DNA of 64,000 nt from positions 1-64,000 of the forward strand of contig JANQFC010000077.1 in NCBI GenBank assembly GCA_028278035.1. Reading direction: 5' to 3'. How positions within the stretch are numbered: position 1 is the first letter of the stretch; each line of letters begins with the position of its first letter. The stretch comes from Chlamydiales bacterium (lineage in GTDB: Bacteria; Chlamydiota; Chlamydiia; Chlamydiales; SM23-39). The notes beneath the pieces were generated by a model. It made no database searches and was not told the origin of the DNA. It saw only the letters and a list, made by a program, of their open reading frames with translations. Positions 1-8,022 of the stretch are shown here, in pieces. The position numbers were made by a program, and so were the translations under genes.

Positions 1-323
1 TTGTCTTTCATAGAGAAAACAAGTGATTAAACCGTTTGATTAAATCTTTTAATAAAAATAAAAAGTAAAATTAATTTTAAAAATATCCGTTAATTTTAAA
101 TATTATATTTAAAAATTTAATTAATTTTTTTTATTTATTTTGTATATTTTTATGCTTTTCAAAAAAATATATTAATTTAAAAATAAGAAAATTTACATTA
201 TAATATAACTAGAGGGTTGAATAAATTACTGAATTATTTTAATAATCACAACCTGATCAGCCTTAAAGACATAAAGCCTTAACTATTAATAACTTAATAA
301 AAAATAAAAATAAGGGCAATTTT
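1..323. other. AT-rich non-coding stretch
   Basis: No gene is supported here. The sequence is almost entirely A and T up to about 210, then slightly more mixed. A TATAAT hexamer at 199-204 could be a promoter -10 box for the small gene that follows, but no convincing -35 box sits at the right distance. No tRNA, hairpin terminator or repeat was recognised. Confidence 0.5.
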
Positions 324-506
324 ATGGATAAAAAATACCTACTTTCTAAGATAGCATATCTTGAAAGCAAGCTCGATATGCTTGAGACTGAATTCGACTA
401 TGTAAATAAAATTTTGAGAAAATGTGGCTTTCCCGAAGGCATTAAAACCTTAAAGGAATCAGCCTTAGAGATTCTCTCAGAACAGACTGAAAAAAAGTCC
501 ATTTAA
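324..506 (+). CDS. small coiled-coil hypothetical protein (60 aa)
   Basis: Function not recognised. The predicted 60-residue protein is charged and helical, with heptad-like leucines in the first 35 residues (KIAYLESKLDMLETEF), so a short coiled coil is likely. An AAGGG stretch about seven bases before the ATG could serve as ribosome binding site. It lies upstream of the ferredoxin gene in the same direction, about 80 bases away. A short protein without a known family may be spurious, but the start signal and codon use resemble its neighbours. Confidence 0.5.
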   Translation: MDKKYLLSKIAYLESKLDMLETEFDYVNKILRKCGFPEGIKTLKESALEILSEQTEKKSI

Positions 507-584
507 AATCATTTCTTGATTTTTACGGTCTATATAGATAGTCTTGCTTATTATGATACGTATTATATTTGATAAGGAGACAAT

Positions 585-848
585 ATGGCTAAAATAATTT
601 TTTTAAATACTAACGAAGAAGTAGAGCTACCTGACGGTTCAAGCATCCAAGATCCTTGCGAAAAAGCAGGTATTCCTTTTGCCTGTTCTGAGGGGGTGTG
701 CGGCTCTTGTATTATAGAGGTAGTAGAAGGAATGGAAAATCTAAGTGAGTTCACCCAAGCAGAAAAGGACTTTTTAGGGGAAATGCACAATGAAAGGCTA
801 GCCTGCCAATGCAAGATCAAAAGCGGCGTAGTAAAAATAAAATTTTAG
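585..848 (+). CDS. [2Fe-2S] plant-type ferredoxin
   Basis: A small electron carrier of the plant/adrenodoxin-type beta-grasp ferredoxin family. The 87-residue protein has the cluster-binding pattern C-x4-C-x2-C (CSEGVCGSC, about residues 34-42) and the fourth cysteine near residue 75 (LACQCK), so all four ligands are present. The start follows a clear Shine-Dalgarno sequence (AAGGAG) at normal spacing. The next gene, a DUF1858 redox-disulfide protein, starts only 8 bases after the stop, so the two are probably co-transcribed and may share a redox role. The electron donor and acceptor cannot be told from the sequence. Confidence 0.9.
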   Translation: MAKIIFLNTNEEVELPDGSSIQDPCEKAGIPFACSEGVCGSCIIEVVEGMENLSEFTQAEKDFLGEMHNERLACQCKIKSGVVKIKF

Positions 849-856
849 GTTTATAA

Positions 857-1078
857 ATGGATAAAATAACAAAAGATATGACAATTGGAGAAATTTTCGA
901 AAAATTTCCCGAAAAAAAACAAGAATTAGCCGAAGTATTATTAAATGCAGGCTTAGGATGTGTTGGCTGCGCAGCGGCCAGCTTTGAAACATTGGAACAA
1001 GGACTTTCTACTCACGGTATGTCAGACGAAGACGTCAAAAAAATTCTAATGGATTTAAATTTTGCAGTCAGCAAGTAA
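857..1078 (+). CDS. DUF1858 domain protein (redox-disulfide family)
   Basis: This 73-residue protein matches the DUF1858 family, also called the hybrid-cluster-protein-associated redox disulfide domain. It has the family opening (ITKDMTIGEIFEKFPE) and the paired cysteines in GLGCVGC at about residues 33-39. Family members are small proteins thought to work in redox or metal-cluster chemistry; the exact reaction is unknown. It sits 8 bases downstream of the ferredoxin gene and is followed by a strong terminator, so the pair forms a short operon. Confidence 0.85.
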   Translation: MDKITKDMTIGEIFEKFPEKKQELAEVLLNAGLGCVGCAAASFETLEQGLSTHGMSDEDVKKILMDLNFAVSK

Positions 1079-1100
1079 AACTTTCATTTAACAGAATTTC

Positions 1101-1137
1101 AAGTAATGTAAGTAAAAACTTACATTACTTTTTTTTA
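1101..1137 (+). terminator. Rho-independent terminator after the ferredoxin operon
   Basis: A perfect 13-bp inverted repeat (AAGTAATGTAAGT, loop AAAA, ACTTACATTACTT) runs from 1101 to 1130 and is followed directly by a run of T. This is a textbook intrinsic terminator for the ferredoxin-DUF1858 operon. Confidence 0.9.
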
Positions 1138-1181
1138 TTAAGAAAAGTTTTTTTCATAAATAATAAACAAAATTACATTTA

Positions 1182-1211
1182 TTTACTTTAACTTATTTAC
1201 TATGCTACAAT
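1182..1211 (+). promoter_or_regulatory. putative sigma-70 promoter
   Basis: A TTTACT box at 1182-1187 and a TACAAT box at 1206-1211 are separated by 18 bases. TGC directly precedes the -10 box, giving an extended -10 (TGCTACAAT). It lies about 65 bases upstream of the coiled-coil gene at 1278 and after the preceding terminator, which fits a promoter for that gene. Confidence 0.55.
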
Positions 1212-1277
1212 CATTACAAACAAACCTTCATAATGTAATTATTATAAATAACAACTTATTTATAACAGGAGATAAAT

Positions 1278-2405
1278 ATGGCTATTTCAGCAATAAGATC
1301 AGAACCTACATTCTATGATATTTTAAGAGATATGAATGATCAGATTGACATTCTGGATAACACTGTAGATAGCCTATATTTTTTAAAACAAGAGCTTAAA
1401 GATAGATTGACCGCTGTATTGTCAACTAAAGATATATCCGAAGAATCTTCCGCAAGATATTCAAGAATTGCTGAATTAATCGACAGAAAAATCAATAGAG
1501 CAATTATTGCAATTGCTGTATCTGATAAAATTCCTGAATTAAAAGAAGCTATTGAAAATAGTGCTGAGCAAAAATTACTGGCTCGAACATCAGCTTTTTT
1601 ATTAACAATAAATGCTGAAGATATTACTAAGCAGAGATATTTAATACTAAAAGATCGAGGCGAAAAAATCCTATTGGATGTAAATAAAATTTTAATTGAA
1701 AGAAATCGGTTGAAACATGAGTATGAAGTTATAAAACACCAATCTAACTTAAAAAACCTTGAATGTTCTATTCAGATAGATCAATACAACGAATTCTCAA
1801 GTGACGTAATCCAGCAAATTACAGATAATTTAAAAACTATAGAAAATAGATTAAAAGAGCTGGATGAACTTTTTGCAAAAACTCCCATGATATCACTCGC
1901 CAATATCACACAAAAAGCAAAAAGCATGGCAGATGTAGGAGCTGCAATATCCGGATCTTATGCTTATTCTGCTTATGACGGCATAAAAAGCGGACTAACA
2001 ACTATTAAACAAGAAAGTGCTGCAAAAGCTGCAGATTACGCTCTTTCCGCATTTCATTTTTTGACAGCAAACGGTTTATTAACACGAGCAACCTCTAAAA
2101 CGGCACAAAAAAACCCTAAATTAACAGACCAACAAGCCGAACCTGAAAAAGAATCCCTCATTATTACTGACATTTCTGAAGAAGGAGTAGAAAATATTCG
2201 ACAAGCGACTATTTCTAGAGGGTTTTTAGGCCTGGAAAAACCAAAACTTATAGGCCTTTATCAAATTGGCCAAGAAACTGTTTTAGCCTTAAAAATTGAA
2301 CATCAAAAACATCTTGATGAATTCAACTGTCCTGAAATGGCTATGTCTTTTTTTACGCTCCATTACGAGTTATCTGAAGAAAAAATGAATATAATTATTA
2401 CATAA
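1278..2405 (+). CDS. hypothetical coiled-coil protein (375 aa)
   Basis: No family recognised. The protein is soluble and mostly helical: charged coiled-coil segments cover roughly residues 15-70 and 110-210, an Ala-rich stretch around 215-260 may be amphipathic or weakly membrane-associated, and the last 80 residues look like a small alpha/beta domain. There is no signal peptide. The N-terminus (MAISAIRS) resembles the N-termini of two other lineage-specific proteins in this window, encoded at 24351 and 46916. The ATG follows a strong AGGAG. It has its own promoter and no close partner gene. A secreted host-interaction protein is possible but unproven. Confidence 0.75.
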   Translation: MAISAIRSEPTFYDILRDMNDQIDILDNTVDSLYFLKQELKDRLTAVLSTKDISEESSARYSRIAELIDRKINRAIIAIAVSDKIPELKEAIENSAEQKLLARTSAFLLTINAEDITKQRYLILKDRGEKILLDVNKILIERNRLKHEYEVIKHQSNLKNLECSIQIDQYNEFSSDVIQQITDNLKTIENRLKELDELFAKTPMISLANITQKAKSMADVGAAISGSYAYSAYDGIKSGLTTIKQESAAKAADYALSAFHFLTANGLLTRATSKTAQKNPKLTDQQAEPEKESLIITDISEEGVENIRQATISRGFLGLEKPKLIGLYQIGQETVLALKIEHQKHLDEFNCPEMAMSFFTLHYELSEEKMNIIIT

Positions 2406-2517
2406 TAATCATTTTTTTAAAAAATCATCATCTATAAAATTGGCGACTTTTTTTATTTAATAAAGAAAAAAAACTTTTTAAAAATTTTCAATTTCGATAC
2501 TCTACAAAGGATATGAA

Positions 2518-2967
2518 ATGAGGGATAAGATGAACCTTAAAAGTGAAAGACTAAAAAAATTAGAAACAGAATTTGAAGATTTAGAAAAATGGCTCAATTT
2601 GGGACTAGTGCCTAAAAAAGATATAGATAAGCATAAAGAAGAAATAAGAGCTGTAAAACAAAAAATTGAAGAAGAAAAAGAAAGACTGCGTTTTATGAAA
2701 GAAAATGGGGAAACAGAAGAGTATATAGCCCCAAAGAAATCTCAACAGCGTCAAGCTTATCCGGAACCTCAAACACTGCCTGATATGGACGTGGGGGTAG
2801 ATGCCGATGTTGATTTAGAAGAAACAGGCAGTTTTGATCTAGATACCCAAGTAGAAGAAAGCTCAACAGAAGAATCTACTTTTGTTGAAGATGATGAAGA
2901 CCCCTTTTCCGATAAAAACAGATGGAAAAGAGGTATATTAGAAGATCCAGATGCCGATAACTGGTAA
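2518..2967 (+). CDS. hypothetical coiled-coil protein with acidic tail (149 aa)
   Basis: Unknown function. Residues 1-65 are a highly charged coiled coil (ERLKKLETEFEDLEKW), followed by a linker rich in Pro and Gln and then a very acidic tail rich in Asp, Glu, Ser and Thr (about 85-140). There is no membrane segment. The chosen ATG follows AAAGGA with good spacing, and a nearer ATG at 2513 is closed at once by a stop. Its 3' end overlaps the start of hemW by 17 bases, so translation of the two is probably coupled. Confidence 0.7.
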   Translation: MRDKMNLKSERLKKLETEFEDLEKWLNLGLVPKKDIDKHKEEIRAVKQKIEEEKERLRFMKENGETEEYIAPKKSQQRQAYPEPQTLPDMDVGVDADVDLEETGSFDLDTQVEESSTEESTFVEDDEDPFSDKNRWKRGILEDPDADNW

Positions 2968-4075
2968 GAATCTAAGTCTTTATTTCCATATACCATTTTG
3001 CAGAAAAAAATGTCCTTATTGTCATTTTTATTCTGCATATTATACTAAAGATCTAATGAATAAATACCTAGTTGCTGTAAAAAAGCAGATAGATCTGTAT
3101 AAAAAGTATTTTGCCAATAGAAATATTGTATCCATATATTTTGGAGGCGGAACTCCTTCTATTATAGGAAATACTGCTATTGAAGCTATCCTATTGTCTT
3201 TGGATATCGATCTTAAAAATATTGAAATCACAATAGAGGCAAATCCTGAAGACGTAAGTTTGAAAAAAATGCAAAATTTTAAAAAAATCGGCATTAACAG
3301 AATTAGTTTAGGCGTACAGTCCTTTGATAATAGTCTTTTAAAATTGCTTAAAAGAAACCACAATAAAAAAGACATTTTAAAATCAATAGATGATATTTAT
3401 TTATCAGGAATAAATAATATATCAATAGATTTAATGTATGATATTCCCCATCAAAGCCTTCAAGTCTTTGAAAATACTTTAAATACTCTAACAAATCTTC
3501 CTATTACTCATTTGTCCATTTATAATCTGACTTTTGAAAAAAATACTCAATTTTTCAAAGAAAAAGAAAAATATTTACCTTTTATACCAAAAGATAAATT
3601 GTCCATTCAAATGTTAGATTTACTAACAGAAAAACTAAAAAATATGAAATTTCAAAGATATGAAATATCCGCTTTTGCAAAGAATAATAAAATATCCCAG
3701 CATAATATCGGTTATTGGCAGGCAAGGGAATTTTTAGGGTTTGGGCCTTCAGCTTTTAGTTATTTTGAAAAGAAACGATTTTCTATTGTCAAAAGCATAT
3801 CCAAATATATCGCAGCAATAAACAATAACTCTTCTTTTATCAATTATTCAGAAAAGCTTGAATATCCTGATAATATTCATGAGCTCTTATTAATAAATTT
3901 AAGAATTATTGAAGGTATTAATTTAAATACCTTTCAAAAAAACCACGGTAAAATTCCTCAAAAAACCTTAGAAACCCTAAAACATTCTGAATTTATTAAT
4001 TTCACCAATGAACGTATCTGCTTATCAAAAAAAGGGCTGTTATTTTATGACAGTTTAGCAGAAATTATTGTTTAG
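2951..4075 (+). CDS. hemW: HemW-like radical SAM protein
   Basis: A radical SAM enzyme of the HemW (coproporphyrinogen-III-oxidase-like, heme chaperone) family. The protein opens with SLYFHIPFCRKKCPYCHFYS, which holds the CxxxCxxC motif binding the [4Fe-4S] cluster. The conserved glycine motif YFGGGTPS and the family segments RISLGVQSF and GFGPSAFSY follow. At 374 residues it has the usual length. HemW proteins bind heme and deliver it to hemoproteins; they are not oxidases. No other heme gene lies in the window. The gene overlaps the preceding acidic coiled-coil gene by 17 bases and converges with the methyltransferase gene at its 3' end. Confidence 0.88.
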   Translation: MPITGKNLSLYFHIPFCRKKCPYCHFYSAYYTKDLMNKYLVAVKKQIDLYKKYFANRNIVSIYFGGGTPSIIGNTAIEAILLSLDIDLKNIEITIEANPEDVSLKKMQNFKKIGINRISLGVQSFDNSLLKLLKRNHNKKDILKSIDDIYLSGINNISIDLMYDIPHQSLQVFENTLNTLTNLPITHLSIYNLTFEKNTQFFKEKEKYLPFIPKDKLSIQMLDLLTEKLKNMKFQRYEISAFAKNNKISQHNIGYWQAREFLGFGPSAFSYFEKKRFSIVKSISKYIAAINNNSSFINYSEKLEYPDNIHELLLINLRIIEGINLNTFQKNHGKIPQKTLETLKHSEFINFTNERICLSKKGLLFYDSLAEIIV

Positions 4076-4763
4076 ATATTAAAAAAACAGTCGGTTTTTT
4101 ACCAATCGTGATTTTATTCTTCTTGAAATCTTTAATTTTTTTTACTATGACTTTTTGATCTTTAGAAGTGATACTAATAGCTACACACAAATATAAATCA
4201 TCTTTTATACTACTGATGATCTGATGAAAAATTTTATCCGATCTATAAGGAGCTTCAATAAAAACCTGAACAGCTTCTTCTTTAATAGCCTTTTTTTCCA
4301 ATTCTTTTAATTTTATTTTTACATCGTTTTCCTTTCTGGGAAGATATCCATGAAAATAAAACTTTTGAGAATAAAACCCTGATAGCATCAAAGCTATAAA
4401 AATACTGGACGGCCCACTTATTACCTCTACTGATATATTATTTTCGTTAGCCAAAGACACTAATTTTGATCCTGGATCTGCAATACACGGAAGACCGGCA
4501 TCTGAGATTAAACCATATTTTTTTTTCGATATTAATTTTACAAGATCTTTTATCTGATCTATTTGAGTATGTTCATTTAATAACTTCATATCTAATTTGT
4601 ACATTTGGTCTCTAGATATAAACTTTAATAAGTACTTTCTTGCATTTTTTTCGTTTTCACAAATAAGTCCATCTAAGAAATTAATCGTTTTTTTTAAAAT
4701 AGCAGGTAAAGTGTCGATATCTGCACTTTCATCTAATAAATTAGGAAGTAGAACAAGCGTCAT
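4065..4763 (-). CDS. RsmI-like SAM-dependent methyltransferase (tetrapyrrole methylase fold)
   Basis: A tetrapyrrole-methylase-fold SAM methyltransferase of the RsmI group (16S rRNA C1402 ribose methylation is the classical member). Diagnostic segments are GLISDAGLPCIADPGSKLV at about residues 85-103, the SAM-binding-like GPSS near 118, and FIEAPYRSDK. The usual RsmI start (TPIGN) is missing and the protein, 232 residues, is shorter than canonical RsmI. It resembles the short paralogue seen in Bacteroidetes and some symbionts, so the rRNA target is uncertain. Its start lies inside the 3' end of holA (23-base overlap), making a two-gene operon. Confidence 0.8.
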   Translation of the reverse strand: MTLVLLPNLLDESADIDTLPAILKKTINFLDGLICENEKNARKYLLKFISRDQMYKLDMKLLNEHTQIDQIKDLVKLISKKKYGLISDAGLPCIADPGSKLVSLANENNISVEVISGPSSIFIALMLSGFYSQKFYFHGYLPRKENDVKIKLKELEKKAIKEEAVQVFIEAPYRSDKIFHQIISSIKDDLYLCVAISITSKDQKVIVKKIKDFKKNKITIGKKPTVFLISKQ

Positions 4764-5742
4764 AATATAACTTTGATTTAAGTAAGTCTAATAAAAATTT
4801 AATGTTCACATTCGAGGTTTTGGAAATAAGATCAATTTCAAAAAGATCAATGAGGGCTTTTTTAAAAAAAGCGGACGTTCTGCGCAAAGCTATTTCTTTT
4901 TTCTTTTCCAAAGCTCTGGGATATATTTTAGGAAAATGCTGACTTAGCTCATGGGATTTATTATTTTCTATTAAAGTAGCCATTTTAAGCCCCATTTGAA
5001 GCTGATATCTAATAGACACTATTAAAGAATGAAAATACGAAACATCAATCAAACTGTTTTCAAATAAAGACTTGCCCCATACGATATTTTCAGAGATCTT
5101 CCAAATCGTATTTTGAATAGAGTTAACGCATATTTTTTCAACATCTTCCAATTCAATTGTTTTTTTGTCTCCGACAAAAGCAATTAACTTATTAACCTCC
5201 TGATCAATAGCTGCTAAATCTAAACCGACTTTTTCTAAAATAGCCTGTATTACAACAGAAGAAATGTTTTTTTGAAAAGTCATGCATTTTTCTACTATAA
5301 AATCATTAAATCTTTTTTCTTTGTCCCATATTTTTTCTCTTGACAAATCTAAAACAAGGCCTTTTTTTTCTACTATGGAATAAAGTAAAGAACTATCACT
5401 TTTAGCATTAGAGGTAAGTATCATTTTAACATCATTGTTCTTAATGAAATTACCAAGCTTCTGTAGGTCCTTTTTATTAATATCCTGAATATTTTCAATA
5501 ATACAAAAAGGATCTTGCTTAAAAATATATAGGCTCTGATAGGTATTTATTATTTCATCTACATTCTTTTTATCAAAAAAAGTTGTGAAATTATAATTTT
5601 TTTTATCAAAATGTTTTTTGATAAAATTGATTATATTCTTTTTTTCATATTCCCCTTGAATAACTACAAAAAAATAACAAATTTTTTCAAATAAAGGATT
5701 TTCAAAATGCTTTTTAAAGCTTAAAATATTTAAACATTTCAT
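4741..5742 (-). CDS. holA: DNA polymerase III delta subunit (HolA)
   Basis: The clamp-loader delta subunit opens the beta sliding clamp during replication. The protein has 333 residues, normal for HolA, and shows the family pattern: an N-terminal nucleotide-binding-like fold (FFVVIQGEYEKKN, FCIIENIQDI, VKMILTSNAKSDSSLLY), the conserved middle (GLDLAAIDQEVNKLIAFVGD) and a helical C-terminal collar domain (SLIVSIRYQLQMGLKMA). Conservation is low, as is usual for delta. The gene precedes the RsmI-like gene with a 23-base overlap. It starts with ATG at 5742 and diverges from the lysine-rich protein gene. Confidence 0.8.
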   Translation of the reverse strand: MKCLNILSFKKHFENPLFEKICYFFVVIQGEYEKKNIINFIKKHFDKKNYNFTTFFDKKNVDEIINTYQSLYIFKQDPFCIIENIQDINKKDLQKLGNFIKNNDVKMILTSNAKSDSSLLYSIVEKKGLVLDLSREKIWDKEKRFNDFIVEKCMTFQKNISSVVIQAILEKVGLDLAAIDQEVNKLIAFVGDKKTIELEDVEKICVNSIQNTIWKISENIVWGKSLFENSLIDVSYFHSLIVSIRYQLQMGLKMATLIENNKSHELSQHFPKIYPRALEKKKEIALRRTSAFFKKALIDLFEIDLISKTSNVNIKFLLDLLKSKLYYDACSTS

Positions 5743-5817
5743 AAATATAAATTTAACAAATTAATTCAATTGACAGCAAGAGCTGATTTAGCTAAATTAC
5801 TTCAAGGAGTTTTTAAT

Positions 5818-6066
5818 ATGCTAAAGAAATTGTTAAAAAAAGCTAAGACAAAAAAAGCTGAAAAGAAAAAAATCAAAACTATTAAAAAAGCAGTAAAAAA
5901 AGACACCAAGAAGGCTGCAAAGAAAAAAACAGTTGCTAAACCTAAGGCTATTAAACCAATAAAAAAAGAAAAGCCACAAGAGATTCAGCCTAAAAAAATA
6001 TCTTTACCAAAAGTTGTCTCATCTAAAATTTTAACAGCAGAAGGCTGGAAAAGAAGAAAGAAATAA
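5818..6066 (+). CDS. lysine-rich histone-H1-like protein (82 aa)
   Basis: A small, extremely basic protein, rich in Lys, Ala and Pro (KKAVKKDTKKAAKKKTVAKP), resembling the bacterial histone-H1-like (Hc1/alanine-lysine-rich) proteins that coat DNA in chlamydiae and others. I chose the ATG at 5818 because AAGGAG ends 8 bases before it. A longer frame from a TTG at 5770 lacks a ribosome binding site. No defined fold is visible apart from low-complexity repeats, so a ribosome- or nucleic-acid-binding role is an inference from charge. Confidence 0.7.
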   Translation: MLKKLLKKAKTKKAEKKKIKTIKKAVKKDTKKAAKKKTVAKPKAIKPIKKEKPQEIQPKKISLPKVVSSKILTAEGWKRRKK

Positions 6067-6084
6067 GTAAAAATTTTACTTGTC

Positions 6085-6113
6085 TTGATCCTTTGTGTTT
6101 TTTTTGCTATAAT
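6085..6113 (+). promoter_or_regulatory. sigma-70 promoter for fabI
   Basis: A TTGATC box (6085-6090) and a perfect TATAAT box (6108-6113) are separated by exactly 17 bases. TGC directly before the -10 adds an extended -10 element. Transcription would start near 6120, giving a leader of about 22 bases before the fabI start at 6143. This is the best promoter match in the window. Confidence 0.8.
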
Positions 6114-6142
6114 TTGCCTGTTTATGTAATAAAAGAGGCTAT

Positions 6143-7039
6143 ATGTTAAATATTGATCTTAAGGGAAAAAAAGCATTTGTTGCAGGAATTGGAGACGATC
6201 AGGGATTTGGTTTTGCAATAGCAAAACAATTGGCTGAAGCAGGAGCTGATATTATTATCGGAACATGGACGCCTATAGTCAACATTTTTACAACAGCCTG
6301 GAAAAATGGTAAATTTAACGAGTCTAGAAAATTAAAAGACGGATCTTTATTTGATTATAAAAAAGTCTATTCAATAGACGCTTCTTTTGATACCCAAGAA
6401 GACGTTCCTGAAGATATCAAAGAAAATAAAAGATACAAATCTGCCAGCAGGTTTTCTATTTCTGAAGTTGCAGAAGATATTGAAAAAGACTTTGGTAAAA
6501 TTGATATTTTGGTACACTCTTTGGCAAATGCGCCTGAAGTTACAAAACCTTTATTGGAAACATCCAGAAAAGGCTATTTATCAGCTTTAAGCTCTTCATC
6601 TTATTCTTTTGTAAGTTTAGTTAAATACTTTGCTCCTATCATGAATAAAGGCGGAGCTGTATTAGGACTTACTTATATAGCTTCGACAAGAGCTATCCCA
6701 CAATACGGCGGCGGTATGAGCTCTGCAAAAGCAGCTTTGGAAAGCGATACTAGAACCTTGGCTTATGAGGCCGGCAGAAAATATAATATAAGGCTTAACT
6801 GCATATCAGCAGGGCCTTTAAAAAGCAGAGCCGCGAAAGCTATAGGAATGATCGATAATATGATAAAATACTCTCACGCCAATGCCCCTATTCAAAAAGA
6901 TTTATATTCAGATGAAGTAGCAAAAGTAGCTGCATTTTTATCATCAGATTTAGCATCAGCAATAACAGGCGATGTTATTTTTGTAGATAACGGCCTTCAT
7001 GCCATGGGGATGGCAATAGACAGTAAGGCAATAAATTAG
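6143..7039 (+). CDS. fabI: enoyl-ACP reductase FabI, plant/chlamydial type
   Basis: NADH-dependent enoyl-[acyl-carrier-protein] reductase performs the last step of each fatty-acid elongation cycle. The 298-residue protein has the dinucleotide-binding start ([20 protein letters not shown]), the catalytic tyrosine and lysine in [16 protein letters not shown], and the C-terminal [10 protein letters not shown]. An extra segment of about 35 residues ([20 protein letters not shown] onward, with [13 protein letters not shown]) is the insertion typical of chloroplast, apicomplexan and chlamydial ENRs; the E. coli enzyme lacks it. From memory of the plant sequences, long stretches look nearly identical. 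The gene has its own strong promoter, and no other fatty-acid gene is adjacent. Confidence 0.95.
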   Translation: MLNIDLKGKKAFVAGIGDDQGFGFAIAKQLAEAGADIIIGTWTPIVNIFTTAWKNGKFNESRKLKDGSLFDYKKVYSIDASFDTQEDVPEDIKENKRYKSASRFSISEVAEDIEKDFGKIDILVHSLANAPEVTKPLLETSRKGYLSALSSSSYSFVSLVKYFAPIMNKGGAVLGLTYIASTRAIPQYGGGMSSAKAALESDTRTLAYEAGRKYNIRLNCISAGPLKSRAAKAIGMIDNMIKYSHANAPIQKDLYSDEVAKVAAFLSSDLASAITGDVIFVDNGLHAMGMAIDSKAIN

Positions 7040-7115
7040 TTTTTTATCTTGCAGATTTATTAATAAATGCTTTATCAGTATATCCTTCACTTTTTAATTA
7101 AATAAAAGGTAAATT

Positions 7116-7382
7116 ATGCAAGATATATGTTCAATTTTTTCAATAGAAAAAAATTCCTATACGGATAAAATACTTCCAAAAAAATCTAATACAACCCCGC
7201 AAAAAATTAGCAAAATAGCGGCTATTATCTGCTCTGCCGGACTTATTCTTATAGGAACTTTTATATTAGATTTATCCATAAAAGTTGTAGCTTATTTGAA
7301 ATCGAATACTGAAACACCAATAAAATCAAAATATGCTGATTATATCCCAAAACCTATCGATGATGGTTTGTTTTCGAATTAG
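7116..7382 (+). CDS. small membrane protein, paralogue of the next gene (88 aa)
   Basis: Unknown function. One transmembrane segment is predicted at about residues 33-57 (AAIICSAGLILIGTFILDLS). The block from DKILPKKS through the membrane segment aligns with the corresponding block of the protein encoded at 7503 (DKLWPNKN, QKIAKVAIIVLTLGTILLGA), so the two are tandem paralogues. The C-terminal tail is short and unrelated. No signal-peptide cleavage site or lipobox is seen. Confidence 0.65.
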   Translation: MQDICSIFSIEKNSYTDKILPKKSNTTPQKISKIAAIICSAGLILIGTFILDLSIKVVAYLKSNTETPIKSKYADYIPKPIDDGLFSN

Positions 7383-7430
7383 ATAAGTTAATTAAACGGC
7401 TTTATTTTTTATCAAAATTCAAAATTTTAC

Positions 7431-7459
7431 TTGAGAAAATACAGCTAATAAATTATTAA
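7431..7459 (+). promoter_or_regulatory. possible promoter for the 7503 gene
   Basis: TTGAGA at 7431-7436 (five of six matches to the -35 consensus) and TATTAA at 7454-7459 (four of six) are 17 bases apart. They lie about 45 bases upstream of a gene with a good ribosome binding site. In such AT-rich DNA chance matches are common, so confidence is modest. Confidence 0.4.
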
Positions 7460-7502
7460 TTATCCCTATTAAATTTAAATACAAACAGGAGATAATGTAT
7501 TT

Positions 7503-7934
7503 ATGACAGCATCAACCCCAGCAATAAAACCAGCAGAAAATACTGTAGATAAGCTATGGCCAAATAAAAATGATGAGCCTTTACAAAAAATCGCAAAAGT
7601 GGCGATTATCGTTTTAACACTCGGCACTATTTTATTAGGCGCTTATGTTTTAGATTTAGTATCTAAATTGTTTACAAAAAAACAAGTTATAAAAAAAACT
7701 CCTAAGGCTAAACCCACACCAGTTAAAGAGGATGTTAAAAAAGTAGAAGCTCCCAAAGCAAAAAAGCCTATTACTTTCGAAACAGTAATGAATAACGTTC
7801 ATAATCATATTATTACAAATAAAACAATACTAAGTTTTTCTTTAGCTACAACCATTGCAGCGATGATCTACTTTCCATTAACACTTGGTGTACTTACATA
7901 TGCAGGTTTATATACTTCTCAAGGTGATAAATAA
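7503..7934 (+). CDS. membrane protein, paralogue of the preceding gene (143 aa)
   Basis: Unknown function. The first half aligns with the upstream 88-residue protein: a polar N-terminus with DKLWPNKN and then a membrane segment at about residues 32-55. This copy adds a Lys/Pro-rich linker (KPTPVKEDVKKVEAPKAKKP) and a second hydrophobic segment at about 112-138 (FSLATTIAAMIYFPLTLGVL). The architecture suggests two membrane passes joined by a flexible basic linker. A strong terminator follows 7 bases after the stop. Confidence 0.7.
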   Translation: MTASTPAIKPAENTVDKLWPNKNDEPLQKIAKVAIIVLTLGTILLGAYVLDLVSKLFTKKQVIKKTPKAKPTPVKEDVKKVEAPKAKKPITFETVMNNVHNHIITNKTILSFSLATTIAAMIYFPLTLGVLTYAGLYTSQGDK

Positions 7935-7940
7935 TTATTG

Positions 7941-7964
7941 AGCCTGCAGTAGCAGGCTTTTTTT
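7941..7964 (+). terminator. Rho-independent terminator
   Basis: A perfect 7-bp stem (AGCCTGC, loop AGTA, GCAGGCT) is followed by seven T residues. It lies just after the stop codon of the 143-residue membrane protein gene and ends that transcription unit. Confidence 0.9.
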
Positions 7965-8022
7965 ATTTAATTTAAATTTCCACAAATCATATATTTATAA
8001 GAAAAAAAACAAAAAGGCCGAG

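Noticed and set aside
5770-5817. Longer start for the lysine-rich protein at a TTG
   Set aside because: No ribosome binding site precedes it, whereas AAGGAG lies 8 bases before the ATG at 5818. The TTGACA there also resembles a promoter -35 box, but the matching -10 (TAAATT at 5793) would leave almost no leader, so I did not call a promoter either.
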